DNA of 64,000 bases from Desulfobacterales bacterium (GTDB lineage: Bacteria; Desulfobacterota; Desulfobacteria; Desulfobacterales; JAQWFD01), in contig JAQWFD010000015.1 of NCBI GenBank assembly GCA_028704555.1, positions 1 to 64,000 of the forward strand, given 5' to 3'. Position 1 is the first letter of the stretch. Each line of letters starts with the position of its first letter. Below, one piece after another: positions 47,303 to 56,273 of this stretch. Position numbers and translations under genes: made by a program. A model generated the notes under the pieces. The model was given only the letters and a program-made list of their open reading frames with translations, was not told where the DNA came from and ran no database searches.

Positions 47303-47524
47303 TTATACACGATTTTTTTTATTCACGCGGGCGCTTGAATCGTTGTGGCAGATGGCGATCAAAAATAGTAACAAAATAAAAATGCCCCATACTGAATATA
47401 GATAAATCCATATTGCGGCATGTGCCTTTTCTTGAAATACGGATAAAACCGGCCAGTTGAACAACAAAAAGACGATGCAGAATAAAAACGCATGAAATGT
47501 CGGTGAGACAAACAGCCGTTTCAT
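47303..47524 (-). CDS. Small two-helix membrane protein before the symporter-kinase
   Basis: 73 residues from the ATG at 47524 (AAAGGA six bases upstream; an ATG at 47539 is also in frame). Two hydrophobic stretches are seen, AFLFCIVFLLFNWPVL and IYLYSVWGIFILLLFLIAI. The gene ends 22 bp before the kinase start. In Pseudomonas a small membrane protein, CbrX, is encoded directly upstream of cbrA and coupled to it, and symporter-family proteins often have such a partner. I infer the same role here. Confidence 0.78.
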   Translation of the reverse strand: MKRLFVSPTFHAFLFCIVFLLFNWPVLSVFQEKAHAAIWIYLYSVWGIFILLLFLIAICHNDSSARVNKKNRV

Positions 47525-47541
47525 GTGCGATCCTTTCATTT

Positions 47542-47583
47542 GCCAGAGGGCAGAGGGCAGGACTGCGTGCCGAGGACTGAGTT
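47542..47583. repeat. Heptad array upstream of the small membrane protein
   Basis: gccagag, ggcagag, ggcagga, ctgcgtg, ccgagga and ctgagtt. Confidence 0.75.
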
Positions 47584-47901
47584 AAGAATATAGAACCGGT
47601 CAGAGGACAGATTCCTGATGGCCGGTAGATATAAAAAATAATATAAGAAGCCGTGTAGGGTGTCAAGCGGAAGAAAACCAGATCTTACTGGAATTGAAGG
47701 GGGTTTGATGGATATTCAGGTATATGACAAATAAAAAAATAAATACATTGAAGTACTGCCACAGACCGGATTTTACCGGATTGGATGTTGACTTGTAAGC
47801 GGTGGTTTCTGACAGGGTGGGACTGAATTTGAGGCAGGGTTCATAACCTCCGGGACGTTTTTATGAACCCTGTTCATCTGTCTCTGCCGGTTTGCGTCAG
47901 G
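47584..47901. other. Intergenic region before rpe 3' end
   Basis: No gene seen. It should contain the promoter of the kinase operon. I could not pick out convincing boxes. Confidence 0.4.
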
Positions 47902-48552
47902 CTATAAATTTTTCCGGAGCGTTTCAATGGCAGTTACATAGTCCGGGTTTCCGAATACGGCGGATCCGGCAACGAACACGTCAACGCCGGCACGTGAAAT
48001 ATCTCTGATGTTGTTCTCATTGACGCCGCCGTCAATTTCTATCAGAGTGGAAAGACCTCTTGCCTGAATCATTTTTCGAAGCATATTGATTTTTTCTAAA
48101 CAGTTCGGAATAAAAGACTGCCCGCCGAATCCGGGATTGACGCTCATAAGCAGTACATAGTCCAGATCATCAAGTATCCAGTCCAGTGACGTTAATGACG
48201 TGGCAGGATTCAGAACAACGCCTGCCTTTGCCCCGGAGTCTTTAATCAGTTGAACGGTCCGGTTCAGATGCGTGCATGCTTCCACCTGGACAGAAATCCA
48301 GGATGCTCCGGCGGTTGCAAAATCCGGAATGTATCGATCCGGTTGTTCAATCATCAGGTGTACGTCAATGGGAAGGGATGTGACGCGCTTGACAGCACTG
48401 ACCACAATGGGCCCCATCGTGATGTTAGGAACAAAATGACCGTCCATCACGTCTACATGTATCCAGTCCGCGCCGGCCTTTTCAACGGATGTGATTTCTT
48501 TGCCGAGTTTTGAAAAATCGGCGGATAATATTGAAGGTGCGATGAGTTTCAT
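47902..48552 (-). CDS. rpe: Ribulose-phosphate 3-epimerase
   Basis: It interconverts ribulose- and xylulose-5-phosphate. TIM-barrel motifs in order: IAPSILSADF, WIHVDVMDGHFVPNIT with metal ligands, PIDVHLMIE, VLLMSVNPGFGGQ, LIEIDGGVN and GSAVFG. 216 residues. AAAGGAG lies upstream of the ATG. It is last of the def-fmt-rsmB-PASTA-rpe series on the minus strand. Confidence 0.96.
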   Translation of the reverse strand: MKLIAPSILSADFSKLGKEITSVEKAGADWIHVDVMDGHFVPNITMGPIVVSAVKRVTSLPIDVHLMIEQPDRYIPDFATAGASWISVQVEACTHLNRTVQLIKDSGAKAGVVLNPATSLTSLDWILDDLDYVLLMSVNPGFGGQSFIPNCLEKINMLRKMIQARGLSTLIEIDGGVNENNIRDISRAGVDVFVAGSAVFGNPDYVTAIETLRKNL

Positions 48553-48699
48553 AATTGTATACCATCTCCTTTGTTCAGATAAAAATGCATCCCGCAGAGT
48601 GACGCGGATTATTTAAAGGGGTTATTTTTTTACTCGTGCCCATCCAGATAAATTTGGCCTTCAGAATATGGGTATTAAAGTGTGTTTTCAATCAACCCA

Positions 48700-49665
48700 T
48701 CAATCAAATACCTGTGTCCGGATCAGGATATCGTCTTCATAAATCAAAACGGTGGCCCCTGCGTTTCCGGGTATGAGATACCATAGGCTTTTGCCCGGAT
48801 GGACATAATTGTCAAACAGTGTATTGGCAAGACCGAAACAGTTCAGTTCGATACGAATATGTCGTTTTAGAAAGCCATCGGCCGCTTTATATTGAAACAG
48901 ACCGATGCCACGCATACCATATGAAATGTGCGCTTCTTTGGCTTCAGCCTTTCGATTGATAATCAGATTGACCTCGCTGCCTTCCGTAACTCGATAGCCT
49001 GAAGGAGGCTGCTGACTGATAATCGTATTTTGGGTTTGAGCGGGTTGGAACGTGGCGGTGATATTGCCGACAACAAGGTGGATATCTTCGATCCTTGAAA
49101 TGGCATCGTCCAGATAGAGTCCTTTCAGCTCCGGTATCTTAAATGATCCGGGTCGTGGCCCCATACTGACAAGCATATTGCAGGCACTGTCGTGCCGGGT
49201 TTTGAATTCGGGTGCCGGGGATTGAGCGATAATGAATTCTTTTACCGTAAGGTTATGGTAGGTGTAGGCAATATGTCCTTGACGCAGGCCATTTTCTTCA
49301 AGGATAAGTCGTGCCTGACGGGCTGAAGCCCCTTTAAGATTTGGAACCAGTATGGTCTCCGGGCCTTTGGAGATGATGAGTGTGACATCTCTGCCTTTTT
49401 TGATCTCTGCCCCGGCCTCGGGTTCCTGAAAAATGATACGATTTTTGGAAATGGTTTCACTGTATTCAGAGCCCTTCACTTTCGTATTCAACTCCAGATC
49501 CGTAAGCAGTTCAAGCACGTAAACCACATCTTTATCGACAAGCTCCGGAACCACTACGGCCGCTTCGCTTTTGATGATCAGCGAAAACGTAAAATAGGCG
49601 CTTATACCGGCAACTGCTACAGCAATGGCAGCCAGTGCTGTTATTTTCAATATTCGAAACAGCAC
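48700..49665 (-). CDS. Membrane-anchored PASTA-domain protein
   Basis: The start is a GTG 11 bases after the rsmB stop. One transmembrane segment (about residues 6-28) is followed by three PASTA repeats (VVVPELVDKDVVYVLELL, ILVPNLKGASARQARLIL, FKIPELKGLYLDDAISRI) and an extra 85-residue C-terminal domain with no clear family. PASTA domains bind peptidoglycan fragments and usually belong to a Ser/Thr kinase or penicillin-binding protein. Here there is no kinase or transpeptidase part, so the role is probably structural or regulatory in the periplasm. It is cotranscribed with rsmB and rpe. Confidence 0.87.
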   Translation of the reverse strand: MLFRILKITALAAIAVAVAGISAYFTFSLIIKSEAAVVVPELVDKDVVYVLELLTDLELNTKVKGSEYSETISKNRIIFQEPEAGAEIKKGRDVTLIISKGPETILVPNLKGASARQARLILEENGLRQGHIAYTYHNLTVKEFIIAQSPAPEFKTRHDSACNMLVSMGPRPGSFKIPELKGLYLDDAISRIEDIHLVVGNITATFQPAQTQNTIISQQPPSGYRVTEGSEVNLIINRKAEAKEAHISYGMRGIGLFQYKAADGFLKRHIRIELNCFGLANTLFDNYVHPGKSLWYLIPGNAGATVLIYEDDILIRTQVFD

Positions 49666-49676
49666 GTTTTCAGTAC

Positions 49677-51035
49677 CTATGAATTTCGTTTAAAGACCAC
49701 GGCAAAAAATCCATCCATATGGTGTGCGTGAGGCTGAGTTTTCATATATCCCTTCTCATTGACCAGTGAGTGGATTTGAGATGGCAGATATGCCAGTTCT
49801 TTATCTATGATAAATTTGGAATGTGTGGTTAAAAAGGCATTGATCACGTCTTCATTTTCTTCAGATTCTGTGCTGCAGACCGAATAGACGATGATCCCGG
49901 ATGGTTTGATGCACGGCGCCAGATGATCCATAAACTGGATCTGTCGTTTTTGATAGTTCCGGAAATTTTTTTTGGACAGACGCCATTTTATATCAGGGTT
50001 TCTCCGGAGAACGCCGAGGCCGGAGCAGGGGGCATCCACTAAAATCCGATCAAACAGCGCATGGTATTCATCACTTATCGGCCGGGTCAGATCATGGCAG
50101 CGCACAGTGGTATTTTCAACCCCGAGTCGCTGCATTTCAGCCTTAAGCCGCTCGAGTTTATGGCTGTCATTATCCATGGCGACAATGCGTCCCCGGTTTT
50201 TCATCAGCTGGGCGATATGCCCGGTTTTCCCGCCGAGGCCGGCACAGGCATCCAGAACCGTATCCTCGGCCTGCGGATTCAACATGAGTGTGACAAGTTG
50301 TGCCGCTTCATCCTGAACCTGAAACCATCCCTGCCGGAAAGACGGAAGGTCAGGTATTGCAACTCCGGGGTGACTGAATGTGATTCCATCGGGTGAAAAT
50401 CGGGTAGGCTGAGGTTGCTCGACTCCGGTTTCCAGACTTTTGATCAGCTCTTCCCGGGTTGCTTTAATCGTGTTGGTTCGAATGGTCAACGGAGGAATTT
50501 TATTGATGGCATCGCAGAGCTGTTCTGTTTCCTCGAGGCCGTAGCGTTTCAGCCATCTGAGGATCAACCATCGGGGGAATGATTTTGTTGCCGAGAGGGC
50601 CGTCACCGGATCGGTATGCAGGTCCGGAAATTCGAGGGTTTCATGTTTTCTGACCGCATTTCGTAAAACGCCATTGACGAATTTGACTACCCAGAGGGGG
50701 GCAGTGGATTTTGCCATTTCAACAGATGTGTTGACGGCGGCGGAGACGGGGATTTTACTCAGGTAAATAATTTGAAACAGGCCGAGCCTGAGAATATTCA
50801 AAATTTCAGGTTCGATTCTCTGCAAAGGGCTTTTTGAAAATTGGGCGATAATCCAGTCAAGTCTGCCCTGCCAGCGTAAAACGCCGAATACGAGCGCCTG
50901 AAGCAGCGCTTTTTCCCGTTTGTCATGGAGCACGTCTGACGCGTAGGCTTCTTCCATGATGGTGTCGAGCGTTTTGTTTTCATCCTGCAGACGGTTCAAT
51001 ACGGACAAGGCCATTTGTCGTGCATCAATTGGCAT
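49677..51035 (-). CDS. rsmB: 16S rRNA (cytosine-967-C5)-methyltransferase
   Basis: An N-terminal NusB-like RNA-binding domain (about 1-140) is followed by the methyltransferase domain with VLDACAGLGGKTGHIAQL (SAM site), VDAPCSGLGVLRRNPD (first Cys) and VYSVCSTESEENEDV (catalytic Cys). The frame can start at a GTG at 51119, but the ATG at 51035 (MPIDARQMALSVLNRL) matches the family start. The extra 28 residues run back towards a repeat-rich spacer. Confidence 0.93.
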   Translation of the reverse strand: MPIDARQMALSVLNRLQDENKTLDTIMEEAYASDVLHDKREKALLQALVFGVLRWQGRLDWIIAQFSKSPLQRIEPEILNILRLGLFQIIYLSKIPVSAAVNTSVEMAKSTAPLWVVKFVNGVLRNAVRKHETLEFPDLHTDPVTALSATKSFPRWLILRWLKRYGLEETEQLCDAINKIPPLTIRTNTIKATREELIKSLETGVEQPQPTRFSPDGITFSHPGVAIPDLPSFRQGWFQVQDEAAQLVTLMLNPQAEDTVLDACAGLGGKTGHIAQLMKNRGRIVAMDNDSHKLERLKAEMQRLGVENTTVRCHDLTRPISDEYHALFDRILVDAPCSGLGVLRRNPDIKWRLSKKNFRNYQKRQIQFMDHLAPCIKPSGIIVYSVCSTESEENEDVINAFLTTHSKFIIDKELAYLPSQIHSLVNEKGYMKTQPHAHHMDGFFAVVFKRNS

Positions 51036-51118
51036 AGTTATGAAGCTTTCATTAAATGATTCTGAGCCTGAAGCCCTTTTCGCTTTTACGCTATTGTGAT
51101 TTCCGGACAGATTTTCCA

Positions 51119-51146
51119 CGACTCACGACCCGCAGACTCACGACCG
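51119..51146. repeat. Short heptad-like array between fmt and rsmB
   Basis: cgactca, cgacccg, cagactc and acgaccg. A degenerate example of the gactcac type. Confidence 0.5.
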
Positions 51147-51147
51147 T

Positions 51148-52083
51148 TTAAGTCAAAACTGTCCCTGGTACCAACGGGTGGCCTCTTAAAAAATCTTTAA
51201 TCAAAAGCCGCTTGCCGGATGCACCCTGAATTTCGATGATCGATAAAACGCCTTTCTCCGTGGCTATGACCAGTTCATCCGGAAATCCTTGTATAACGGT
51301 TCCGGGTGGAGCGGCTGTATGCTTGGCGATCGACGTTGCTTTTAAAATTTTAAGACGGCTGCCGCCATAAAATGTAAACGCCCCGGGCCATGGATTCATT
51401 CCCCGGATAAAGGGGTCCAGAAGTTCGGCAGGTTTAGTCCAGTCGATATGTCCGTCGCTTTTTTTCAGCAACGGCGCGTAGGTTGAGTTGGAATGATTCT
51501 GAGCTGCCGGGTGAAGGTTTCCTGATTCGAGATCTTGCAGGGTCCTGATCAGCAAATTCGCCCCCAGATCAGCCAGGCGATCATGCAGCGTCTCGGACGT
51601 GTCGTCAGGCCAGATGGGTATTCTGGAGGATAATAACATATCCCCGGTGTCAAGTCCCTTATCCATGAACATGGTGGTCACGCCGGTCTCTGTCTCTCCA
51701 TTGATTACGGCCCACTGAATCGGTGCGGCCCCCCGATATTTTGGAAGAAGTGAAGCGTGGATGTTTATGGCGCCGAATCCGGGGATATTCAGGATGGCTT
51801 CCGGCAATATCTGGCCAAAGGCAACGACCACGATAACATCCGGCTTCAGTGAGTCGACCTGATCTTTGAATGCACTGGTTTTGATGGATTCGGGCTGGAT
51901 AACCCGATATCCCAGTGCGTCAGCCGTTTGTTTGACAGGAGGCGCAATCAGCTTCCGTCCCCTGCCTTTTGGCCGGTCCGGTTGGGTTACTACCAGCGCG
52001 ATATCATATCCCTGTGTATGCAGAGATTGGAGCGCAGGAACGGCAAATTCCGGTGTTCCCATGTATACGATTTTCAGTGTCAT
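51148..52083 (-). CDS. fmt: Methionyl-tRNA formyltransferase
   Basis: It formylates initiator Met-tRNA. Seen: IVYMGTPEFAVPALQ, PDRPKGRGRKL, the catalytic Asn/His in INIHASLLPKYRGAAPIQWA and the Asp in DKGLDTGDML. 311 residues, normal. Its ATG overlaps the def stop by four bases (ATGA). Confidence 0.96.
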   Translation of the reverse strand: MTLKIVYMGTPEFAVPALQSLHTQGYDIALVVTQPDRPKGRGRKLIAPPVKQTADALGYRVIQPESIKTSAFKDQVDSLKPDVIVVVAFGQILPEAILNIPGFGAINIHASLLPKYRGAAPIQWAVINGETETGVTTMFMDKGLDTGDMLLSSRIPIWPDDTSETLHDRLADLGANLLIRTLQDLESGNLHPAAQNHSNSTYAPLLKKSDGHIDWTKPAELLDPFIRGMNPWPGAFTFYGGSRLKILKATSIAKHTAAPPGTVIQGFPDELVIATEKGVLSIIEIQGASGKRLLIKDFLRGHPLVPGTVLT

Positions 52084-52592
52084 TTCAAATTGCTTTTCTG
52101 TTTCTTTTTGAGCCGGCGTTTATACATTTCCCGCTTTAGCGGACTGATGCGGTCAATAAACAGTTTGCCGTTTAAATGATCGATTTCGTGTTGCAGCACA
52201 ATGGCCTGCATCCCCTCCGCTTCGATGGAAACCGGGTTGCCTTCTCTGTCAAGCCCTTTAACCATGACTTTTTCAGCGCGGTTTACATCCGCCCTGAAAT
52301 CAGGGACACTCAGACATCCCTCAGCCTCTGACAGTATTGACCCTTCATGGGATATGATTTTCGGGTTGATGAGAACCTGCAGATTGCGTTCTTCTCCGGA
52401 GGATACATCATAGGTGATGATACTTTGGCCCACTCCCACCTGATTGGCGGCAAGGCCGATACCCGGGGCTTCATACATGGTTTTTGCCATTTTATCAATG
52501 ATGTTTTGAATTGTCGTATCAACTTGTTCAACCGGCCGGGTCGGTTGCTTTAGAAATTTGTCCGGATATGTCAGGACTTCAAAAACGCCCAT
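52080..52592 (-). CDS. def: Peptide deformylase
   Basis: A metalloenzyme that removes the N-formyl group. All three motifs are present: GIGLAANQVG, EGCLSVPDF (metal Cys) and QHEIDHLNGKLF (metal His pair). 170 residues. AAAGGT lies upstream of the ATG. It is coupled to fmt. Confidence 0.97.
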   Translation of the reverse strand: MGVFEVLTYPDKFLKQPTRPVEQVDTTIQNIIDKMAKTMYEAPGIGLAANQVGVGQSIITYDVSSGEERNLQVLINPKIISHEGSILSEAEGCLSVPDFRADVNRAEKVMVKGLDREGNPVSIEAEGMQAIVLQHEIDHLNGKLFIDRISPLKREMYKRRLKKKQKSNLK

Positions 52593-52641
52593 ATTTAGTA
52601 CCTTTCTGATAATATATTTTCAGGATTATGCAGGGGGAACA

Positions 52642-52676
52642 GGACTGAGGACTGAGGGCTGGGGACTGAGGGGGGA
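52642..52676. repeat. Heptad array (ggactga) upstream of def
   Basis: ggactga, ggactga, gggctgg, ggactga and gggggga. Confidence 0.9.
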
Positions 52677-52710
52677 TGCCTCGATTTGCTGAAAAATTTC
52701 TGATACTCCT

Positions 52711-52808
52711 CTGCCCACTGCCCACTGCCCACTGTTCTTTGTCATCTGCCCTCTGTCATCTGCCCTCTGCCCTCTGTCATCTGCCCTCTGCCCTCTGTTT
52801 TCTGCCCT
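52711..52808. repeat. Heptad array of 14 units over a gene end
   Basis: ctgccca x3, ctgttct, ttgtcat, ctgccct, ctgtcat, ctgccct x2, ctgtcat, ctgccct x2, ctgtttt and ctgccct, strictly in phase. It covers the last codons and stop (52777-52779) of the UPF0104 gene. The purine-rich strand is that gene's coding strand. Confidence 0.95.
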
Positions 52809-53841
52809 TAATGCTGCTCACAAATGTGGATATCAGGCCCACTATGATGACCGGAACCATTTGGACGACATGATTTACAAGCGTATAGCCGGCGGCCGTT
52901 TCTGCAGTTACACCAAACAGGGCCATGGCAAACATGCCGCCTGCCTCCCAGATTCCCCAGTATCCCGGAACAGAAGGCAATACAATAAATACACATATTA
53001 TAATCATAACGGCGGATAATTCAAGAAATGATAACTCAATTCCCGGGCAGCCGAACGCCATGGCATAATATGAAAGAGCGGCAAGTCCCCAGATTCCGAT
53101 TGACAGAGTGGAACAAATCAAGGTCTTTTTCACATCTTTCAACAGACTGAATACCGATGTGACATTGTTCATACAATGGATTAATGGTGAACATAATCTG
53201 TTATTTATTTTTTCCCGGAACGAAACGCTGGTAAAGAAAAACAAATGGGGGATGCCGATAACGGCCGTTTGTATCAGATCCCGTGCAGCTTTAAAGCTGA
53301 TCAGTACGATCGCACCGAGCAACAGGAGAACGAGTTTGATCATGCCGGAACCTAACGTGATCAAGGTGGCCCGGTTTAACGTGTAGCCTCCGAACGGGAT
53401 GTTCAGATACGGATCGATTTGGACCGTCAATAGTACGATAACGCATAAAATAATCAGCAAAATGACATCAAATATCCGTTCTGCTGCAACCGTAGCCAGA
53501 CCCGTTGAAAAGGGCACGTCCTCTTTTTTTTTTAAAATGGCGGGTCTTGCCAGTTCACCCATTCTGCCAGGAAGGATGCAGTTTAACATGAATCCTGTCA
53601 TCAGCGGGTGAAACGCTTTCCAGAATCCGATGGTGTGAGTTGAACTCAGGATAAGCTGCCAACGGATAGCCCGGAGTCCGAAGCTCATTAAAATAATCGC
53701 AGCCGAGGGAAATACCCAGATATAATTGACGGAGTTAAAATAATGAATTACTTGAGAAACTGGGATGTTACGGAACGAAAGATAAAACGCGGCTGTCGAA
53801 ATCAGCAACCCTGAAAAAAAGGAAAAAACAAGTCGTTTCAT
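52777..53841 (-). CDS. UPF0104 / LPG-synthase-like integral membrane protein
   Basis: 354 residues with about eight to nine transmembrane segments. SFGLRAIRWQLIL, PLMTGFMLNCILPGRMGELARP and LPSVPGYWGIWEAGGMFAMALFG (split across helices) are typical of the lysylphosphatidylglycerol synthase membrane domain and YbhN-like flippases. No synthase domain is attached, so a lipid flippase or transporter role is likely. The last residues (KGRKQRAEGR) are written by the heptad array. Confidence 0.87.
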   Translation of the reverse strand: MKRLVFSFFSGLLISTAAFYLSFRNIPVSQVIHYFNSVNYIWVFPSAAIILMSFGLRAIRWQLILSSTHTIGFWKAFHPLMTGFMLNCILPGRMGELARPAILKKKEDVPFSTGLATVAAERIFDVILLIILCVIVLLTVQIDPYLNIPFGGYTLNRATLITLGSGMIKLVLLLLGAIVLISFKAARDLIQTAVIGIPHLFFFTSVSFREKINNRLCSPLIHCMNNVTSVFSLLKDVKKTLICSTLSIGIWGLAALSYYAMAFGCPGIELSFLELSAVMIIICVFIVLPSVPGYWGIWEAGGMFAMALFGVTAETAAGYTLVNHVVQMVPVIIVGLISTFVSSIKGRKQRAEGR

Positions 53842-53865
53842 ATCGTGTATGTGATATCAGGTGTT

Positions 53866-54029
53866 AGGGCATCGGCAAGAATAAATTGCACAGTTTTGCT
53901 TGTCTTTTTGCCCGTCTTCCGCGTTGCTCTCAAAGAGCACATCCAATGAGTATGCGTATCTTTGATACGCCTTGAAGACAGACAAAAATCCCGCGCAATC
54001 CCGGCACAATTTATTTTTTCCGATGCCCT
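53866..54029. mobile_element. Family B inverted-repeat element, copy 2
   Basis: 164 bp. The left end AGGGCATCGGCAAGAATAAA and the reverse complement of the right end (AGGGCATCGGAAAAAATAAA) match at 20 of the first 22 bases. The inside has further pairings (GCGTATC...GATACGC near 53955-53975; GAGAGCAA and TTGCTCTC-like arms). It touches the last base of the ribF stop codon. It is non-coding. The diverged relative is at 4394-4553. Confidence 0.85.
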
Positions 54030-54961
54030 TACAGGGAAATAATACGACGTGCCACCGCAATATCGGTTTTGATTTGTTCGGAAAGCGCGTGGATGTCGGA
54101 AAATTTAATTTCATCTCTTAACCGTTTGATAAAGTTTACCCGGATATCCTCTCTGTAAATGTTCTCATTAAAATCCAGAATATGAATTTCGATGGTATAG
54201 ATATGGTCATCAAAGGTGGGGCTGTATCCGATATTGGCAACGCCTTTGTACCGTTTGTCCCGGTATTGGACGGTCACGGCGTATACACCTATCTTGGGGC
54301 ATAACTCATCATCCAGGTGGATATTGGCCGTAGGAAATCCGAGAAGCTTACCGCCTCTGTTGCGCCCGGTAACGACTGTTCCTTTGATCTGATAATGTCG
54401 GCCGAGCAGTTTTCGGGCTTTTTCAATCTGTCCATCCATGACCAGTTCACGAATTTTAGTACTGCTGATTCGTTCGTTCCCTTTATCGGATGTATTAATC
54501 CAGTCTGCAATGATTACTTCAAAACCATATTCAAGCCCGTAGGTTTTCAGTAAATCAAGATTGCCTTCCCTGTTGCGTCCGAACATATAATCCCCGCCGA
54601 CAATGACGGCCTTTACGCCAATGCGCTTTACGAGAATGTCCTCGACAAACTGTCTGGCCGTTAATTCTGAAAATTCCTTCGAAAATGGGGTGCAGATCAG
54701 CACATCTATATTGGATTTTTCAATCAGTTCAATTTTCTGTTCATACAGGGTTATTTGCGGAGGGCCGTTTTTGTTAAGAAACTTTATTGGATGTGGATCA
54801 AAGGTCATGGCAATCGATGTGCCGACGATGGAATCGGCTTTTTCGATCACTTCCTGAAAAAGGGCCTGATGTCCTATGTGGACGCCATCAAAATTACCAA
54901 TGGTAATTACGGCATTTTTATACGGTTGTTTAATATCCTCAAGTCGTTCTATCAGCTGCAT
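54029..54961 (-). CDS. ribF: Bifunctional riboflavin kinase / FAD synthetase
   Basis: It makes FMN and then FAD. The N-terminal nucleotidyltransferase part has ITIGNFDGVHIGHQALF and VIVGGDYMFGRNREG and ISSTKIRELV. The C-terminal kinase part (about 185-310) has GRNRGGKLLGFPTANI and YSPTFDD. 310 residues. Only the UPF0104 gene and the family B element follow. Confidence 0.95.
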   Translation of the reverse strand: MQLIERLEDIKQPYKNAVITIGNFDGVHIGHQALFQEVIEKADSIVGTSIAMTFDPHPIKFLNKNGPPQITLYEQKIELIEKSNIDVLICTPFSKEFSELTARQFVEDILVKRIGVKAVIVGGDYMFGRNREGNLDLLKTYGLEYGFEVIIADWINTSDKGNERISSTKIRELVMDGQIEKARKLLGRHYQIKGTVVTGRNRGGKLLGFPTANIHLDDELCPKIGVYAVTVQYRDKRYKGVANIGYSPTFDDHIYTIEIHILDFNENIYREDIRVNFIKRLRDEIKFSDIHALSEQIKTDIAVARRIISL

Positions 54962-54991
54962 GGATGTCCCTGAACCTTTAAAATTATTCGC

Positions 54992-55018
54992 TTGACATGG
55001 AGACTAAATTTTTATAGA
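54992..55018 (+). promoter_or_regulatory. Promoter candidate of tRNA-Leu
   Basis: TTGACA (54992-54997) with TATAGA (55013-55018), spacer 15 bp, about 50 bp before the tRNA. The -35 box is perfect. The exact -10 box is uncertain. Confidence 0.6.
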
Positions 55019-55070
55019 TATACTCATTCATGAAATAAAGCAACAGATGATTCATCTGTATGTGATTCAT

Positions 55071-55157
55071 GCCGAAGTGGCGGAACTGGTAGACGCGCTA
55101 GGTTCAGGGTCTAGTCGGAGTACTCCGGTGGGAGTTCGAGTCTCCCCTTCGGCACCA
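55071..55157 (+). tRNA. tRNA-Leu (CAG)
   Basis: A class II tRNA with the acceptor stem GCCGAAG/CTTCGGC, the D arm GGCGGAACTGGTAGACGC, the anticodon loop TTCAGGG (anticodon CAG), a long variable arm (TCGGAGTACTCCGG) and the T arm GGGAGTTCGAGTCTCCC. The CCA is encoded. Confidence 0.96.
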
Positions 55158-55166
55158 CAAATAAGA

Positions 55167-55204
55167 AAAGGGGGTTAGCTTGTATTGGCTAACCCCCTTT
55201 TTGG
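55167..55204 (+). terminator. Terminator of tRNA-Leu
   Basis: AAAGGGGGTTAGC pairs with GCTAACCCCCTTT with an eight-base loop, followed by TT. It lies 10 bp after the CCA. Confidence 0.9.
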
Positions 55205-55414
55205 GTGGTAAAAAATGAGGATCCAATCTGATTGGCCCGAATCGGGAATAAAAAACGGGTAAGAATGCCGCATTTGAAAATGGTACCGGAAAATCCGGCA
55301 GACAGAAGAACGGAAGTGCTTGCTGTTTAAGACAATCGTATGGCGGCAAATATAACTGGGATTGGTTTTTTTTGATTTCAGGTCAATGATGATTAGCGCC
55401 CGGCATACCCTTTT

Positions 55415-55621
55415 TCAGCCGGTCTGTTTGCTCGGATAGTACGAAATATTTTCGGGGCCGCTGTCATACTTGTAGGTTGTCTGCACATACTTTTGAACGA
55501 TTTCATTCATTTCCTGATCGGTTAAAACACAAATCGGCTTTCGTGATTCTCCCTGTTCAAATAAAATCCAGAAGTGTTCACCATCAGATTTGCATTGAAA
55601 TTTTTCCGCAAAAACACCCAT
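55415..55621 (-). CDS. Small hypothetical protein
   Basis: 68 residues. GAGAGGA lies eight bases before the ATG, so it is likely expressed. The sequence (MGVFAEKFQCKSDGEHFWI..., ending YYPSKQTG) is soluble, with one Cys and no motif I know. It stands alone between tRNA-Leu and the DHH gene. Confidence 0.65.
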   Translation of the reverse strand: MGVFAEKFQCKSDGEHFWILFEQGESRKPICVLTDQEMNEIVQKYVQTTYKYDSGPENISYYPSKQTG

Positions 55622-56023
55622 AGATAATTCCTCTCCGGTTAAGAATTAATTCGATTCTATATCAGATACGGTATGCTATGATAGTTTTCATCCACACATG
55701 GTTTTTCGAAGTCTGCGCTTATTTACCCAGTCTCTGCTTCAATCTTCGGGATGGCTCGATTCTGGGCGAAAATTTGGATACTTTGAATATGTCGGGTGTA
55801 CAAAACTTCGTCTACTTCGAATTTGAAAAAACTACCCCTGGGGTTCAGAATCTATCATGTTTCCTGGCTGAATTCAGGCAGACTTTAAGGTGGATTAACC
55901 ATAGCATTGCTGACTTAAACGTGTCCATAGGGAGATTTGCTTATCTTCATGGGGAAAAATCCTGATTCAGGATCTGATATGATTTGCGGGATAACCACGC
56001 ATGGAAGTATTTTAAAGATAATA
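55622..56023. other. AT-rich intergenic region
   Basis: No supported gene. A 95-codon frame at 55678-55965 has no ribosome binding site and no recognisable motif. Confidence 0.45.
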
Positions 56024-56053
56024 TTGATATTATATACAGTACATTGATATAAT
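56024..56053 (+). promoter_or_regulatory. Promoter of the DHH phosphoesterase gene
   Basis: TTGATA (56024-56029), an 18-bp spacer and a perfect TATAAT (56048-56053) in a very AT-rich stretch. It leaves a leader of about 220 nt before the DHH gene. Confidence 0.65.
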
Positions 56054-56081
56054 ATATAAAAAATTTTTCAAATATTTATTA

Positions 56082-56273
56082 TTGAGCATTCATCAATATT
56101 ACGGTCAGCAGATACCTGATCCGGAGGAATCATCTGGTATTTCAATAATTCCTCCGGGACCAGTCTCTGTTTTTAATCCTCGAAATACTTCATGTAGTGC
56201 GTGCAAATGTTCGACTTCCTTGAACTTAAAAAATATCCTGTTTCCGGATGGACAAGGGGAAACAAACGAATAG
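56082..56273 (+). CDS. Possible small leader ORF
   Basis: A 63-codon frame with a TTG start and no clear ribosome binding site. It ends eight bases before the DHH start codon region. It contains CSACKCS. It is listed because it fills the leader of the next gene and could be coupled to it; it may equally be chance. Confidence 0.25.
   Translation: MSIHQYYGQQIPDPEESSGISIIPPGPVSVFNPRNTSCSACKCSTSLNLKNILFPDGQGETNE

Noticed and set aside
55678..55965. 95-codon plus-strand frame
   Set aside because: No ribosome binding site and no protein-like motif; it lies in AT-rich leader DNA.
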